A stretch of 64,000 nt of DNA from Streptomyces longisporoflavus (GCF_014649775.1 NZ_BMTR01000009.1:1-64000), one strand, 5' to 3'; positions 28,999-38,007 are shown, counted from the first letter of the stretch. Made by a program: numbers and translations. The notes: a model not told the origin generated them from the sequence alone.

Positions 28999-30975
28999 TC
29001 ACACCTGTACGCGGCTCTCCACCACGTCCAGGAGCTTGGCCAGCGCCTGCTCGCGCGGAATGCCGTTCTCCTGCGAGCCGTCGCGGTAGCGGAAGGAGAT
29101 CGTGCCCGCGTTCATGTCGTCGTCACCGACGATGATCATGAACGGGACCTTCTGCTTCTGCTGCGTCCTGATCTTCTTCTGCATGCGGTCCGAGGAGGCG
29201 TCCACCTCGACCCGCAGGCCCTTCTTCCTGGCGTCGGCCGCGAACTCCTGGAGGTAGGGGATGTGCGCGTCCCCGACGGGGATGCCCACGGCCTGCACGG
29301 GGGCGAGCCACGGCGGCATCGCGCCCGCGTAGTGCTCCAGGAGCACCGCGAAGAACCGCTCGATGGAACCGAAGAGCGCACGGTGGATCATCACAGGACG
29401 CTGCTTGGAGCCGTCCGGCGAGGTGTATTCGAGGTTGAAGCGCTCCGGCAGGTTGAAGTCCAGCTGCACGGTCGACATCTGCCAGGTGCGGCCGATGGCG
29501 TCCTTGCACTGCACGGAGATCTTCGGGCCGTAGAAGGCGGCGCCGCCCGGGTCCGGGACCAGCGGGAGGCCCTGCTTCTCGGCGACCTGCTGGAGCGTCG
29601 CGGTGGCCTCTTCCCAGATCTCGTCGGAGCCGACGAACTTCTCCGGGTCCTTGGTGGAGAGCTCGAGGTAGAAGTCGGTCAGGCCGTAGTCGCGCAGGAG
29701 GTTCAGGACGAAGGTGAGCGTCTTGTCGAGCTCGTCCGCCATCTGCTCCTTGGTGCAGTAGATGTGCGCGTCGTCCTGGGTGAAGCCGCGGGCCCGGGTC
29801 AGACCGTGCACGACGCCCGACTTCTCGTAGCGGTACACCGTGCCGAACTCGAAGAGGCGCAGCGGCAGTTCACGGTAGGAACGCCCGCGCGCATCGAAGA
29901 TCAGGTTGTGCATCGGGCAGTTCATGGGCTTGAGGTAGTAGTCCACGCCCTCGTCGAGCTGCATGGGGGGGTACATGCCGTCGGCGTACCAGTCCAGGTG
30001 GCCCGAGGTCTCGAAGAGCTTCCCCTTGGTGGCGTGCGGGGTGTAGACGAACTCGTACCCCTCCTCCTCGTGGCGGCGCCGCGAGTAGTCCTCCATGACC
30101 CGGCGGATGATGCCGCCCTTGGGGTGGAAGACCGCGAGGCCCGAGCCGATCTGCTCCGGGATGGAAAAGAGGTCCAGCTCGCTGCCGAGCTTGCGGTGGT
30201 CGCGCTTCTCGGCCTCGGCGAGGAACTCCAGGTGGGCCTTGAGCTCGTCCTTGGTGGGCCAGGCGGTGCCGTAGATGCGCTGGAGCATCGGGTTCTTCTC
30301 GCTGCCCCGCCAGTACGCGGCGGCGTTGCGCATCAGCTTGAACGCCGGGATGTTGCGCGTGGTGGGCAGGTGGGGACCGCGGCAGAGGTCCTTCCAGCAC
30401 AGGTCGCCGGTCTTCGGGTCGAGGTTGTCGTAGATGGTCAGCTCGCCGCCGCCCACCTCGACGTCCGCGCCGTCGTCGCTGGAGGCGGAGCCCTTGATGC
30501 CGATGAGCTCCAGCTTGTACGGCTCGTCGGCGAGCTCCTCGCGGGCGGCCTCATCGGTGACGACGCGGCGCGAGAAGCGCTGGCCGCGCTTCTGGATCTC
30601 CTGCATCTTCTTCTCGATGGCCTTGAGGTCCTCGGGCGTGAAGGGCTTCTCGACGTCGAAGTCGTAGTAGAAGCCGTTCTGGACCGGCGGGCCGATGCCC
30701 AGCTTCGCCTCGGGGAAGAGCTCCTGCACGGCCTGCGCCATCACGTGGGCGGTCGAGTGGCGCAGGATGTTCAGGCCGTCCTCGGAGGAGATCTCGACCG
30801 GCTCGACCTCCTCGCCGTCCCGCACCTCGTACGCCAGGTCCTTCAGCTCGCCGGCCACGCGGGCGGCGACGATGGTGCGCTCACCGGAGAAGAGTTCGGC
30901 GGCCGTAGTGCCCGTCGTCACCACGCGCTCTTCCCGCTCGGAATCGCGTTGGATGATCACACGGACGTCTGACAC
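28999..30975 (-). CDS. thrS: Threonine--tRNA ligase
   Basis: A 658-residue class II synthetase. An N-terminal TGS domain (VRVIIQRDSEREERVVTTG) precedes the editing domain with HSTAHVMAQAVQELFP. The catalytic core has the zinc-binding Cys in KPMNCPMHN and motif 2 RARGFTQDDAHIYC, and the C-terminal anticodon-binding domain follows (PVQAVGIPVGDAHIPYLQEF). GTG 30975 fits the standard TGS start. I see no T-box in the 120 bases upstream. Confidence 0.96.
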   Translation of the reverse strand: MSDVRVIIQRDSEREERVVTTGTTAAELFSGERTIVAARVAGELKDLAYEVRDGEEVEPVEISSEDGLNILRHSTAHVMAQAVQELFPEAKLGIGPPVQNGFYYDFDVEKPFTPEDLKAIEKKMQEIQKRGQRFSRRVVTDEAAREELADEPYKLELIGIKGSASSDDGADVEVGGGELTIYDNLDPKTGDLCWKDLCRGPHLPTTRNIPAFKLMRNAAAYWRGSEKNPMLQRIYGTAWPTKDELKAHLEFLAEAEKRDHRKLGSELDLFSIPEQIGSGLAVFHPKGGIIRRVMEDYSRRRHEEEGYEFVYTPHATKGKLFETSGHLDWYADGMYPPMQLDEGVDYYLKPMNCPMHNLIFDARGRSYRELPLRLFEFGTVYRYEKSGVVHGLTRARGFTQDDAHIYCTKEQMADELDKTLTFVLNLLRDYGLTDFYLELSTKDPEKFVGSDEIWEEATATLQQVAEKQGLPLVPDPGGAAFYGPKISVQCKDAIGRTWQMSTVQLDFNLPERFNLEYTSPDGSKQRPVMIHRALFGSIERFFAVLLEHYAGAMPPWLAPVQAVGIPVGDAHIPYLQEFAADARKKGLRVEVDASSDRMQKKIRTQQKQKVPFMIIVGDDDMNAGTISFRYRDGSQENGIPREQALAKLLDVVESRVQV

Positions 30976-31096
30976 CGGTCTTCTCCTACCTGAAGGGGGT
31001 CGCGGCAGATCTGCTTCTGCACGCGAAACGAATCGTACCGAGCCGGGGGCGCCCATCGCGAAACGGTTCTCTCCCCGGCCCCTGCCGCACCCCGCC

Positions 31097-32335
31097 TCAG
31101 TCCTCGCCGCACGCTCCCTCGAAGAAGTCGAGATGCTCCTGGAGCGACTTCATCAGGCGGTCCTTCTCCGACTCGTCCACCTGCACCGGCACCACCCCCG
31201 AGGCCCCGGTGAGCCGCCGGAACCCGCCCCGGCTCTCCAGGCGCCCGTGCACCCGGATCGGCAGCCCGACCAGGTGGGCATGGCCCGCGATGCGGTACGA
31301 GTCCTCGTCGAGGGTCATGCGTACGTGGGGGACGTCCACGCCCGCGAGCACCCGGACCCGCACGGTGCCCTCACCCCGCGGCCCCGACCGCCGCATCCGC
31401 ACCACGGCCCCCGTGAGCCGCACCGGCATCGCGGGCTCGTCCCGCAGATAGCGGGCGCCCGCCTCCCGGAGCACCGGCAGATCGCCGGGCGAGAACTCCA
31501 CGGGCCCGGCATCGACGGCGCATCCCTCGGGCACCCCGGCGGCGGGCGCCCACTCCACGGCGATCCGCGCCCCCTCCGTGCCCCGCACCAGGGCCACGAC
31601 GGCCTCCGTCAGCTCATGGCTGGCGCCCGCCTCGACCGCGCCGTCGAAGGCGTCCATGCCCCCGGTGGCGCGCTGGTAGTCGACGGCCTCGCGGACCGCG
31701 TACAGCGCCTGGTGCAGGCGCACCGCGATGAGGCGCTCCTTCAGGACGGGCACGAACGCCGTGAGCTGCCGCCCGCCGGGAGCGGGGCCGACCAGGACGT
31801 TCTCCAGGGACGCGGCGGCGGGTCCGCGGTGCCGCGCCCCGTAGTACCCGGCACGGCCGCGTGCCGCGAGGGCTCCCGCGAGCAGCATCTGCCGTGCCGC
31901 CGAGCGCAGCTTCTCCTCCGCCGTCCAGGTCGCGGCGCCCGCCGGCCCTGCCGGGACATCGCGCCACCAGCGGATCTCGTCGCTGGGCACGGCGAGCCCG
32001 ACAAGGACGTCGCGCGCGGAGGGCGTCGCGCTGCGCGCCAGGGCGGTGAGCGCCTCGCCGAGCAGGTCGTCGCAGTCGGGGAAGGCCCTGCTCTCCGGGA
32101 CCAGCAGACTGGTGCCGCCACCGCCGGGCCCCGGCGGGGTCCAGCGGGCGTAGCGGCCCGCCGCTCCCCCGCGCCGGTGCCAGCCGTGCCGGTCGAGCAG
32201 TACGCCGAGCACGGCGGGGTCGACCTGCGAGGGGTCGGGGGGATCGTGCCGGCCCAGTGGATCGGCCCGGGGGCCCGCGGCATCGACGGGGTGCGGGCGA
32301 ACGGGGCGTAGCGGCTCTTCGATCGGGCGGTGCAT
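31097..32335 (-). CDS. Hypothetical protein co-translated with the DUF4365 gene
   Basis: 412 residues, no family recognised. The N-terminal 70 residues are Pro/Arg/Asp rich and low in structure. The middle is helical (LLGEALTALARSATPSARDV), and a beta-rich C-terminal part contains short blocks such as PVRLTGAVVRMRR, VRVRVLAGVDVPHVRMTL and LVGLPIRVHGRLESRGG, which look like an OB-like or jelly-roll fold. The ATG overlaps the upstream stop (TGATG), so it is coupled to the nuclease-like gene and probably works with it. Confidence 0.75.
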   Translation of the reverse strand: MHRPIEEPLRPVRPHPVDAAGPRADPLGRHDPPDPSQVDPAVLGVLLDRHGWHRRGGAAGRYARWTPPGPGGGGTSLLVPESRAFPDCDDLLGEALTALARSATPSARDVLVGLAVPSDEIRWWRDVPAGPAGAATWTAEEKLRSAARQMLLAGALAARGRAGYYGARHRGPAAASLENVLVGPAPGGRQLTAFVPVLKERLIAVRLHQALYAVREAVDYQRATGGMDAFDGAVEAGASHELTEAVVALVRGTEGARIAVEWAPAAGVPEGCAVDAGPVEFSPGDLPVLREAGARYLRDEPAMPVRLTGAVVRMRRSGPRGEGTVRVRVLAGVDVPHVRMTLDEDSYRIAGHAHLVGLPIRVHGRLESRGGFRRLTGASGVVPVQVDESEKDRLMKSLQEHLDFFEGACGED

Positions 32336-32901
32336 CAGGGTCTCCCTCCCGTCCCGACCCGCGTCATGATCTCGCAGAGGGCCCTGTCGTCGAAGATCCG
32401 CGAGGTCGGGACGCGCACGGTGGTCCTGCGCCGGCCGGTCACCTGGTGTCCGGCGAGGTTGGTCCAGTAGCAGCAGTGCCGCAGGTCGAGCCGGTCGTGC
32501 CCCGCGCGCAGCCAGTCGTCCTGCGACCGGGGCACGAGCATCACGACCAGGATCTTGTGCACCGCGACCGGGGTCCTGGCGAGCTTCTCCAGGTGCGGGT
32601 TGTCGAGAGTGAAGGAGAAAGCCGGACCCGCCGGGTTAGGCGGTATCTGGTAGGTGCACTTGAGCTGCACCTTGATGGTGACTTCGTCGTCGACCGTGTG
32701 CCCCGGGGCGCTGTGGCTGACGTGCCAGTCGATTCCGTTGTCGGGAAAGGGCTGCGAGAGCGAGCACCCCGCCGCGGCGGCGACAGCGTGCAGATAGCCC
32801 ACCTGGAGGGTCTCCATACAGGCGGTGGTGGCGAGTGTGCCGCGCGGCGGTGCGATCCGCTCGGGCAGCAGCCCACCCTGTTCGGGCTGCGCGAGCGACA
32901 T
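32335..32901 (-). CDS. DUF4365 domain protein, possible PD-(D/E)XK nuclease fold
   Basis: 188 residues. The core runs GYLHAVAAAAGCSLSQPFPD, NGIDWHV, VTIKVQLKCT. The order GID (Asp 58) then QLK (Gln 79, Lys 81) fits a PD-(D/E)XK active site in which Gln replaces Asp/Glu. DUF4365 genes are often found near restriction or defence functions, but here the surroundings are core genes. ATG 32901 was chosen since it begins the acidic tail; the frame upstream is intergenic. First gene of a two-gene operon, divergent from the exonuclease. Confidence 0.75.
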   Translation of the reverse strand: MSLAQPEQGGLLPERIAPPRGTLATTACMETLQVGYLHAVAAAAGCSLSQPFPDNGIDWHVSHSAPGHTVDDEVTIKVQLKCTYQIPPNPAGPAFSFTLDNPHLEKLARTPVAVHKILVVMLVPRSQDDWLRAGHDRLDLRHCCYWTNLAGHQVTGRRRTTVRVPTSRIFDDRALCEIMTRVGTGGRP

Positions 32902-33070
32902 GTCCAACGTGCCTTCCGAACCAGTGAATCCCCGCTTCGGGCGGGTCAACTTCCAAACCCTGTACCTCTGTTGTCTCCGGGCCGCGTACGGCGCAAACGG
33001 GCCGGGTATCACCGGTGTGGGCAGGGGGAGGAAAGCCATCTGCCGGACATGATCGAGGAGTTGCGTCACT

Positions 33071-33796
33071 ATGACGTGCTGGTACGAGGGGCCCTTGGCC
33101 GCATTCGACACGGAGACCACGGGCGTCGACGTCGAGACCGACCGCATTGTGTCGGCCGCCGTCGTCGTCCAGCAAGGCGCGGGGACCCGACCGCGCATCA
33201 CCCGCTGGCTGGTGAACCCGGGCGTTCCGGTGCCCGAGAGCGCCACGGCGGTGCACGGCCTGACGGAGGAACATCTTCAGCACAACGGCCGCTGGCCCGC
33301 GCCGGTGATGGAGGAGATAGCGAGGGAGCTGGCGGAGCAGGGCGCGGCGGGCCGCCCCATCGTCGTCATGAACGCACCCTTCGATCTGACGCTCCTGGAC
33401 CGGGAGTTGCGCAGGCACCGCGCCTCGTCCCTCGGTCACTACATGGCGGGCTCGTCCCTGTGCGTCCTGGATCCCCGCGTCCTGGACAAGCAGCTCGACC
33501 GGTACCGCAAGGGCCGCCGCACCCTGACCGATCTGTGTGCGCACTACGCGGTGGAACTGGACGGGGCGCACGACGCGGCGGCCGACGCACAGGCCGCGCT
33601 GGACGTCGTACGGGCCGTCGGCCGGCGTTTCGCCTCCCGGCTCGAACGGCTGTCGCCGGCCGAGCTGCACGCGTTGCAGGCGGTGTGGCATGCGGCGCAG
33701 GCGCGCGGTCTGCAGGCCTGGTTCGCGCGCAGCGGTACGCCGGAGACGGTGGATCCCGCATGGCCGCTGCGCCCGGAAATGCCCGCGGCCGCCTGA
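33071..33796 (+). CDS. DEDDh-family 3'-5' exonuclease (DnaQ-like)
   Basis: A 241-residue protein. Exo I is AAFDTETTGVD (Asp-Glu), exo II NAPFDLTLLDREL (Asp), exo III HDAAADAQAALDVV (His and Asp). TAVHGLTEEHL is the usual DnaQ spacer motif. The C-terminal 50 residues (LSPAELHALQAVWHAAQARG) form an added helix typical of Streptomyces homologues. It may act in repair or proofreading; it is not fused to a polymerase or BRCT domain. Start ATG 33071, with GAGGAG about 13 bases upstream. Confidence 0.88.
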   Translation: MTCWYEGPLAAFDTETTGVDVETDRIVSAAVVVQQGAGTRPRITRWLVNPGVPVPESATAVHGLTEEHLQHNGRWPAPVMEEIARELAEQGAAGRPIVVMNAPFDLTLLDRELRRHRASSLGHYMAGSSLCVLDPRVLDKQLDRYRKGRRTLTDLCAHYAVELDGAHDAAADAQAALDVVRAVGRRFASRLERLSPAELHALQAVWHAAQARGLQAWFARSGTPETVDPAWPLRPEMPAAA

Positions 33797-33832
33797 GGGT
33801 TGCCGCTTCGGGCAGCCGCACATCAGGGCATG

Positions 33833-33861
33833 AAAAAACCGGTCCGTCGATGACGGACCGG
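33833..33861 (-). terminator. Rho-independent terminator after tRNA-Val(CAC) copy 1
   Basis: CCGGTCCGTC and GACGGACCGG pair over 3 nt. On the minus strand the stem is followed directly by TTTTTT, a rare full U-tract for this genome. Confidence 0.85.
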
Positions 33862-33872
33862 CATTCTCCGGG

Positions 33873-33944
33873 TGGGCGATACTGGGTTCGAACCAGTGAC
33901 CTCTTCGGTGTGAACGAAGCGCTCTCCCACTGAGCTAATCGCCC
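33873..33944 (-). tRNA. tRNA-Val (anticodon CAC), copy 1
   Basis: The minus strand gives a 72-nt cloverleaf: acceptor GGGCGAU with AUCGCCC, D-loop AGCTCAGTGGGAGAGC, anticodon stem CTTCG/CGAAG with loop TTCACAC (anticodon CAC), TPsiC GGTTCGAACCC, discriminator A. CCA is not encoded. An identical gene is at 37240-37311. Confidence 0.95.
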
Positions 33945-33957
33945 GGGAACGGACTGA

Positions 33958-33987
33958 ACAATACAGGTCCACGCGGGTCTCCGACAA
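33958..33987 (-). promoter_or_regulatory. Promoter for tRNA-Val(CAC) copy 1
   Basis: On the minus strand -35 TTGTCG (33982-33987) and -10 TATTGT (33958-33963) are 18 bases apart, and the -10 ends 13 bases before the tRNA. It fits a vegetative sigma promoter. Confidence 0.5.
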
Positions 33988-34006
33988 ACCGCTTGTGCGA
34001 AAGCCG

Positions 34007-34453
34007 TCAGCCCCGCCCGAGGTGCGCCCTCAGGCCTCGCTCGCCCGCGCGCATCATCAGCGCGTGGTTGAGGAGGAAGACGGGTCTGCCGGGGACGGCG
34101 AAGCGTCGCATCAGCGGCTTTCGCACCACCACTTCCTGGTCGTAGAGCGCCCGCGTCCCGCCCGGCGCGGCCGCGACGGTCCAGCGCGCCCAGCCGTCCA
34201 GATCCCCGGTCATCGCCAGCTCCAGGATCCCGGCCGCCTGGTCGCGGCGCCGTTCCTCGCCGGTGACGAACAGGTCGTACGGCAGGAGGGAGCGGAAGCG
34301 GGCGGTGCCGGTGCGCTCGTCGACGGGCGTCACCTCGCGCACCTGTGGCCACCACGCCGGATAGTCCTCGGCGCGTTCGAGGACGGCGAAGACGTCGGCG
34401 GGCGGCGCGGGCACGTTCCAGACGCTGCGGAAGCGGTAGTGGCTCCAGTCCAT
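34007..34453 (-). CDS. SRPBCC (START-like) family protein
   Basis: A 148-residue protein with the helix-grip N-terminus HYRFRSVWNVPAPPADVFAV and AEDYPAWWPQVREV, typical of polyketide cyclase/dehydrase-like SRPBCC proteins that bind hydrophobic ligands. The C-terminal helix LLNHALMMRAGERGLRAHLG is conserved. The ligand is unknown. ATG 34453 starts the conserved WSHYRF block. It is divergent from the large membrane protein and lies between the two tRNA-Val genes. Confidence 0.8.
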   Translation of the reverse strand: MDWSHYRFRSVWNVPAPPADVFAVLERAEDYPAWWPQVREVTPVDERTGTARFRSLLPYDLFVTGEERRRDQAAGILELAMTGDLDGWARWTVAAAPGGTRALYDQEVVVRKPLMRRFAVPGRPVFLLNHALMMRAGERGLRAHLGRG

Positions 34454-34546
34454 GGATCGAGTCTCCCGTCCGAACGCCGGATCTGAGTACGTGCTGAGTA
34501 TCCGCGCCCATGCCCGGCGCGGTGTCCTGCACCACACTCCACGGAC

Positions 34547-37084
34547 ATGACGAACATTCCGCCCCCGGCCGAGGAACTCCGCTTCCTCGACCTGGAGCTG
34601 CGCCGACTCGACGCACGCAGGACGCAGTTGCTGCAACGCCGTGCCTGGCTGGTCGGCGTCCTCCGGACGGCGACCGGTCCCGCGTCCGCCACCACGTCCG
34701 CCGCCTCGTCCGCTCCCGTAGCCGCTCCCCCGCGGCCGGTCCGCTCTCCGGACGCGTCCCCGCCGAGCGTCCAGAACGTGCTGCTCACCCTGGGCGGCAT
34801 CCTGCTGACCGTCGCGGCGATCGCCTTCACGCTGGTGAGCTGGGGCCATCTGGGCATCGGCGGGCGCGGCGCGGTTCTGGCGGCCGTGACGCTGACGGCG
34901 CTGGGTGTGCCCGTGCTGCTGCTGCGCCGGAAGCTGCGTTCGACGGCGGAGACGGTGGCCGCGCTCGGCCTCGCCCTGACAGTCCTCGACGCGTACGCCC
35001 TGCGTGTCGTCGCGCTGCCGGAGGCCGACGCGCTCGGCTACACGGCTGCCGCGTCGGGCGTGCTGGCGGCGCTGTGGGCGGCGTACGGCCTGGTCTTCCG
35101 CGAACTGCGGCTGCCTCTGCCGCTCGCCGTGGCGAGCGCTCAACTGCCCCTGTTCCTCTGGGCCCGCGCAGCGGACGCGGGTGAGCACGGGACGGTGGCG
35201 GCGCTCCTGGTGACGGCGGCGTTCGACGCGGCGGTCGCGCTGCGGGTCGGCGACGCCGGCGTACGTGCCGTCGCCACGGTCTTCGCCTGCGCCGCGGGCC
35301 TGTGGGGCGCGGCGGGCGCCGGCTTCCTGTCCTGGTCGGCGACGGATCTGTCCGGCGCGGCGCGGGCGGGCGCACTGCTGCTTCTCGCGGCGTCGATCGC
35401 TCTGGTGGCGGCGTGGCTGATCACGCCTGCGCCGCGGGCGACGGGCGCGGCGTTCGCGGGCGGTCTGCTCGTGGCGTCGGCGGCCGGCGGCGTGCTGCGC
35501 GAGGCGCTGCCGGACGCGTGGACGGTTCCCGGCCAGCTGGCGTGTGCCGTCGTGATGCTGGCGGTCATACGCACCGCGCTGCCGCGCCCGATGGTGCGCG
35601 GGATCGCCGGAGCGGCGCTCCTGGTGCACGCGCTCGCGGTCCTTTGGACACTGCCCGCGCTGGTCTCCGCGCTCGCCGGACCCGTCAGCCGGGCCGGAAA
35701 GGTCTGGTCGGGCGCGCCGCCGAACGCGGCGGACGCGGTCTTCACGGACGGACTTCCCGTGCACCACCCGACCATGGCATCGCTCGTGCTCGCCGTCGTC
35801 GCCGGTGTGCTGTTCGCGGGGGCGCGGTTCCTTCCCTCGGTCACGACGCAGACGCCCGGCCGAACCGAACAGGGGTCCGCTACGAGGACGCCCGCACCGC
35901 CCGGCGCCGAGACGACCGCGCCGCCAGGGAGCCCCGCCGCTGCGCCCGCCGTGACCCCTTCCGTGGCGCGGGCCGGTGCCCTCGTTCTGCTCTGGGCAGC
36001 GGGGTTCGTCCTGCCTCCCGCGCTTGAACTCCCCTACGCGGCCGGGGTCACGGCCCACATCGCGGTGGTCGCGGCTCTGCTGGGTACGGCGGCGCTCGCG
36101 GGGTCGAGGGCGATCGCCACGACCTCCCTGAGCCTGGCGGGCGCCTCCTCGGCGAGCGTCGCGTTCCTCGCCCTGGCGACCGCCTCCGCGACGCTCGGCA
36201 CGCTGGCCGCCCTGACGGCGCTGTTCCTGGCGGCCACGGTCGTCGCGGCCCGCCGCCCGGAGCCGGTCGCGGGCGTGGCGCCCGTCGCCGTCTGCGCGGC
36301 CGTCTCGTACGCCGCCGCGCTCGCCTGCGCCTCGGGCGCCGCCATGGACCTGCGCCCGGAGCACACGGGGCTCCTGATGCTCGTCGTACCGGCGCTCGCC
36401 GCCCTGGCCGCGGCCCGGCTCGGACGTCATCCGCTGACGCCGCCGGTCGAGATCACCGGAGCCGTCACGGGCGGGCTCGCGATCATCCTCACCACGGGGC
36501 ACGCGACGACCCTCGCCCTGGCTCTCGCGCTCGGCGGTGTCATCGCCGCCGGCACGGCACTGCGCGCGGACCGCGGGCCCGTCGGGTACGCGGCCGGGGT
36601 GCTCTTCCTCCTGGCGACCTGGGTGCGCCTCGCCGCCTGGGGCGTCGGAACCCCGGAGGCGTACACCCTGCCGGTCACCGTCCCGGCGCTCGTGATCGGC
36701 GTGCTGCGGTGCCGCCGCGCCCCGGAGACGTCCTCCTGGCCGGCTTACGGACCCGGCCTCGCGGCGACCCTCCTGCCGAGCCTGGTGGCCGCCTGGAGCG
36801 ACGAGCACTGGCAGCGCCCGCTGCTCCTGGGCACGGCGGCCCTGCTGATCACGCTGACGGGCGCCCGGTACCGGCTACAGGGCCCGCTGCTGCTGGGCGG
36901 CACGGTCCTCGCCCTGGACGCGCTGCACGAACTGGCGCCCTACATCGTCCAAGCGGTGGACGCCCTGCCGCGCTGGCTGCCGCCCGCGCTCGCCGGACTC
37001 CTGCTGCTCGCCATCGGAGCGACGTACGAGAAAAGGCTGCGTGACGCCCGCCGGGTGCGCGACGTTCTCGGCAGAATGCACTGA
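34547..37084 (+). CDS. Large polytopic membrane protein (SCO7613 C-terminal domain type)
   Basis: 845 residues. A cytoplasmic N-terminus of about 75 residues contains a short coiled coil (EELRFLDLELRRLDARRTQL) and a Pro/Ala/Ser linker. More than 20 hydrophobic segments then fill the rest, starting VLLTLGGILLTVAAIAFTLV, broken by one polar Thr/Pro linker near residues 435-470. The architecture matches proteins annotated as SCO7613 C-terminal domain membrane proteins; their function is unknown to me. It sits between the two identical tRNA-Val genes. Confidence 0.8.
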   Translation: MTNIPPPAEELRFLDLELRRLDARRTQLLQRRAWLVGVLRTATGPASATTSAASSAPVAAPPRPVRSPDASPPSVQNVLLTLGGILLTVAAIAFTLVSWGHLGIGGRGAVLAAVTLTALGVPVLLLRRKLRSTAETVAALGLALTVLDAYALRVVALPEADALGYTAAASGVLAALWAAYGLVFRELRLPLPLAVASAQLPLFLWARAADAGEHGTVAALLVTAAFDAAVALRVGDAGVRAVATVFACAAGLWGAAGAGFLSWSATDLSGAARAGALLLLAASIALVAAWLITPAPRATGAAFAGGLLVASAAGGVLREALPDAWTVPGQLACAVVMLAVIRTALPRPMVRGIAGAALLVHALAVLWTLPALVSALAGPVSRAGKVWSGAPPNAADAVFTDGLPVHHPTMASLVLAVVAGVLFAGARFLPSVTTQTPGRTEQGSATRTPAPPGAETTAPPGSPAAAPAVTPSVARAGALVLLWAAGFVLPPALELPYAAGVTAHIAVVAALLGTAALAGSRAIATTSLSLAGASSASVAFLALATASATLGTLAALTALFLAATVVAARRPEPVAGVAPVAVCAAVSYAAALACASGAAMDLRPEHTGLLMLVVPALAALAAARLGRHPLTPPVEITGAVTGGLAIILTTGHATTLALALALGGVIAAGTALRADRGPVGYAAGVLFLLATWVRLAAWGVGTPEAYTLPVTVPALVIGVLRCRRAPETSSWPAYGPGLAATLLPSLVAAWSDEHWQRPLLLGTAALLITLTGARYRLQGPLLLGGTVLALDALHELAPYIVQAVDALPRWLPPALAGLLLLAIGATYEKRLRDARRVRDVLGRMH

Positions 37085-37104
37085 CTCCGCTTTCCGTGCG
37101 GCGG

Positions 37105-37152
37105 TCCGGCAGTCGGGCACTCCGGCAGTCAGGTAGTCCGGCAGTCGACGGG
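37105..37152. repeat. Three 16-bp direct repeats
   Basis: TCCGGCAGTC recurs at 37105, 37121 and 37137, exactly 16 bases apart, in the gap after the membrane-protein gene. The remaining 6 bases of each unit vary. Confidence 0.6.
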
Positions 37153-37197
37153 GCATCAATTCCCTTGTGCCGCACGGGAAATCCCGCGTATACGACT

Positions 37198-37229
37198 GCG
37201 GCCCGGAGGCTGTAAAGCCTCCGGGCCGC
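37198..37229 (-). terminator. Hairpin terminator after tRNA-Val(CAC) copy 2
   Basis: GCGGCCCGGAGGC (37198-37210) pairs perfectly with GCCTCCGGGCCGC (37217-37229), 6-nt loop, 10 bases beyond the tRNA 3' end. Confidence 0.75.
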
Positions 37230-37239
37230 AGTTCCGGGG

Positions 37240-37311
37240 TGGGCGATACTGGGTTCGAACCAGTGACCTCTTCGGTGTGAACGAAGCGCTCTCCCACTGA
37301 GCTAATCGCCC
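37240..37311 (-). tRNA. tRNA-Val (anticodon CAC), copy 2
   Basis: Identical over 72 nt to the tRNA at 33873-33944, in the same orientation: anticodon loop TTCACAC, TPsiC GGTTCGAACCC, discriminator A, no encoded CCA. Confidence 0.95.
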
Positions 37312-37384
37312 CGGCGCACGGAGAACATTACCGCATGTCAGCGGGTGCTTCCGACCGCCCTGAGGTCACCCGGGGCCACCGGGG

Positions 37385-37816
37385 TCACTCCTTGATCTTC
37401 CACGGCATCTCGAGACCGAACTTCCAGACGTAGATCGCCACCAGCACGGCGATGATCACCAGACCGATGGTCGTCAGGATGATGTTCCGGCGGCGCACCT
37501 TGGGGTCGAGCGCACGCTGCGCCGCCTCGGTGACCTTCCGCTTCGTCCAGCGAAGCACCAGCTGGGCCCAGACGAACTCGGTCGCCCAGATCGCCATTCC
37601 CCCGAAGATCACCAGCCAGCCCGGCCCGGGCAGCGGCAGCATGATGATGCCCGCGACGACCACGGCGAGACCGACGATGAATACGCCCACCTGCCAGCTG
37701 AGGTGCAGCGCCTTGCGGGCCTGGATGAACTCCGGCGCACGCGATCCGAGCGGCTGTTCGTCCTTCGTACCGGTGATTGTTTCGGCAACCCCCGGCTCGT
37801 TACTCCCCGTATTCAT
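37385..37816 (-). CDS. TIGR02611 family membrane protein
   Basis: 143 residues with a polar N-terminus, two adjacent spans (VGVFIVGLAVVVAGIIMLP and WLVIFGGMAIWATEFVWAQL) joined by the family hallmark LPGPGW, a basic loop (RWTKRKVTEAAQRALDPKVR) and a third span. It is actinobacterial and of unknown function; related PGPGW proteins are also uncharacterised. It is divergent from ssgB. ATG 37816 was preferred to upstream frames, which are not hydrophobic or conserved. Confidence 0.85.
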   Translation of the reverse strand: MNTGSNEPGVAETITGTKDEQPLGSRAPEFIQARKALHLSWQVGVFIVGLAVVVAGIIMLPLPGPGWLVIFGGMAIWATEFVWAQLVLRWTKRKVTEAAQRALDPKVRRRNIILTTIGLVIIAVLVAIYVWKFGLEMPWKIKE

Positions 37817-38007
37817 ACGGCCAAACCCTACCGGACGGAAACCGGTCACTGGAATGGGTGTACGCGCCGAACAAACAACCCGCCGTACGAGCTACCTAAA
37901 GACACCCAAAACCCTCAGAGGGGTTTACAACGGCACCGTAGGTGGCATGTCGATTTCGCCGACGTGCGAATCCCCGAGCGCACACTGAGCGAAAGGCCCT
38001 GGCGCTT

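Noticed and set aside
30976..31096. Possible T-box leader upstream of thrS
   Set aside because: Only about 120 bases, no T-box core or specifier stem-loop seen.
31097..33796. Calling the DUF4365/exonuclease region a defence island
   Set aside because: No restriction, toxin, helicase or mobile genes accompany it and the surroundings are core genes; kept only as a candidate pair.
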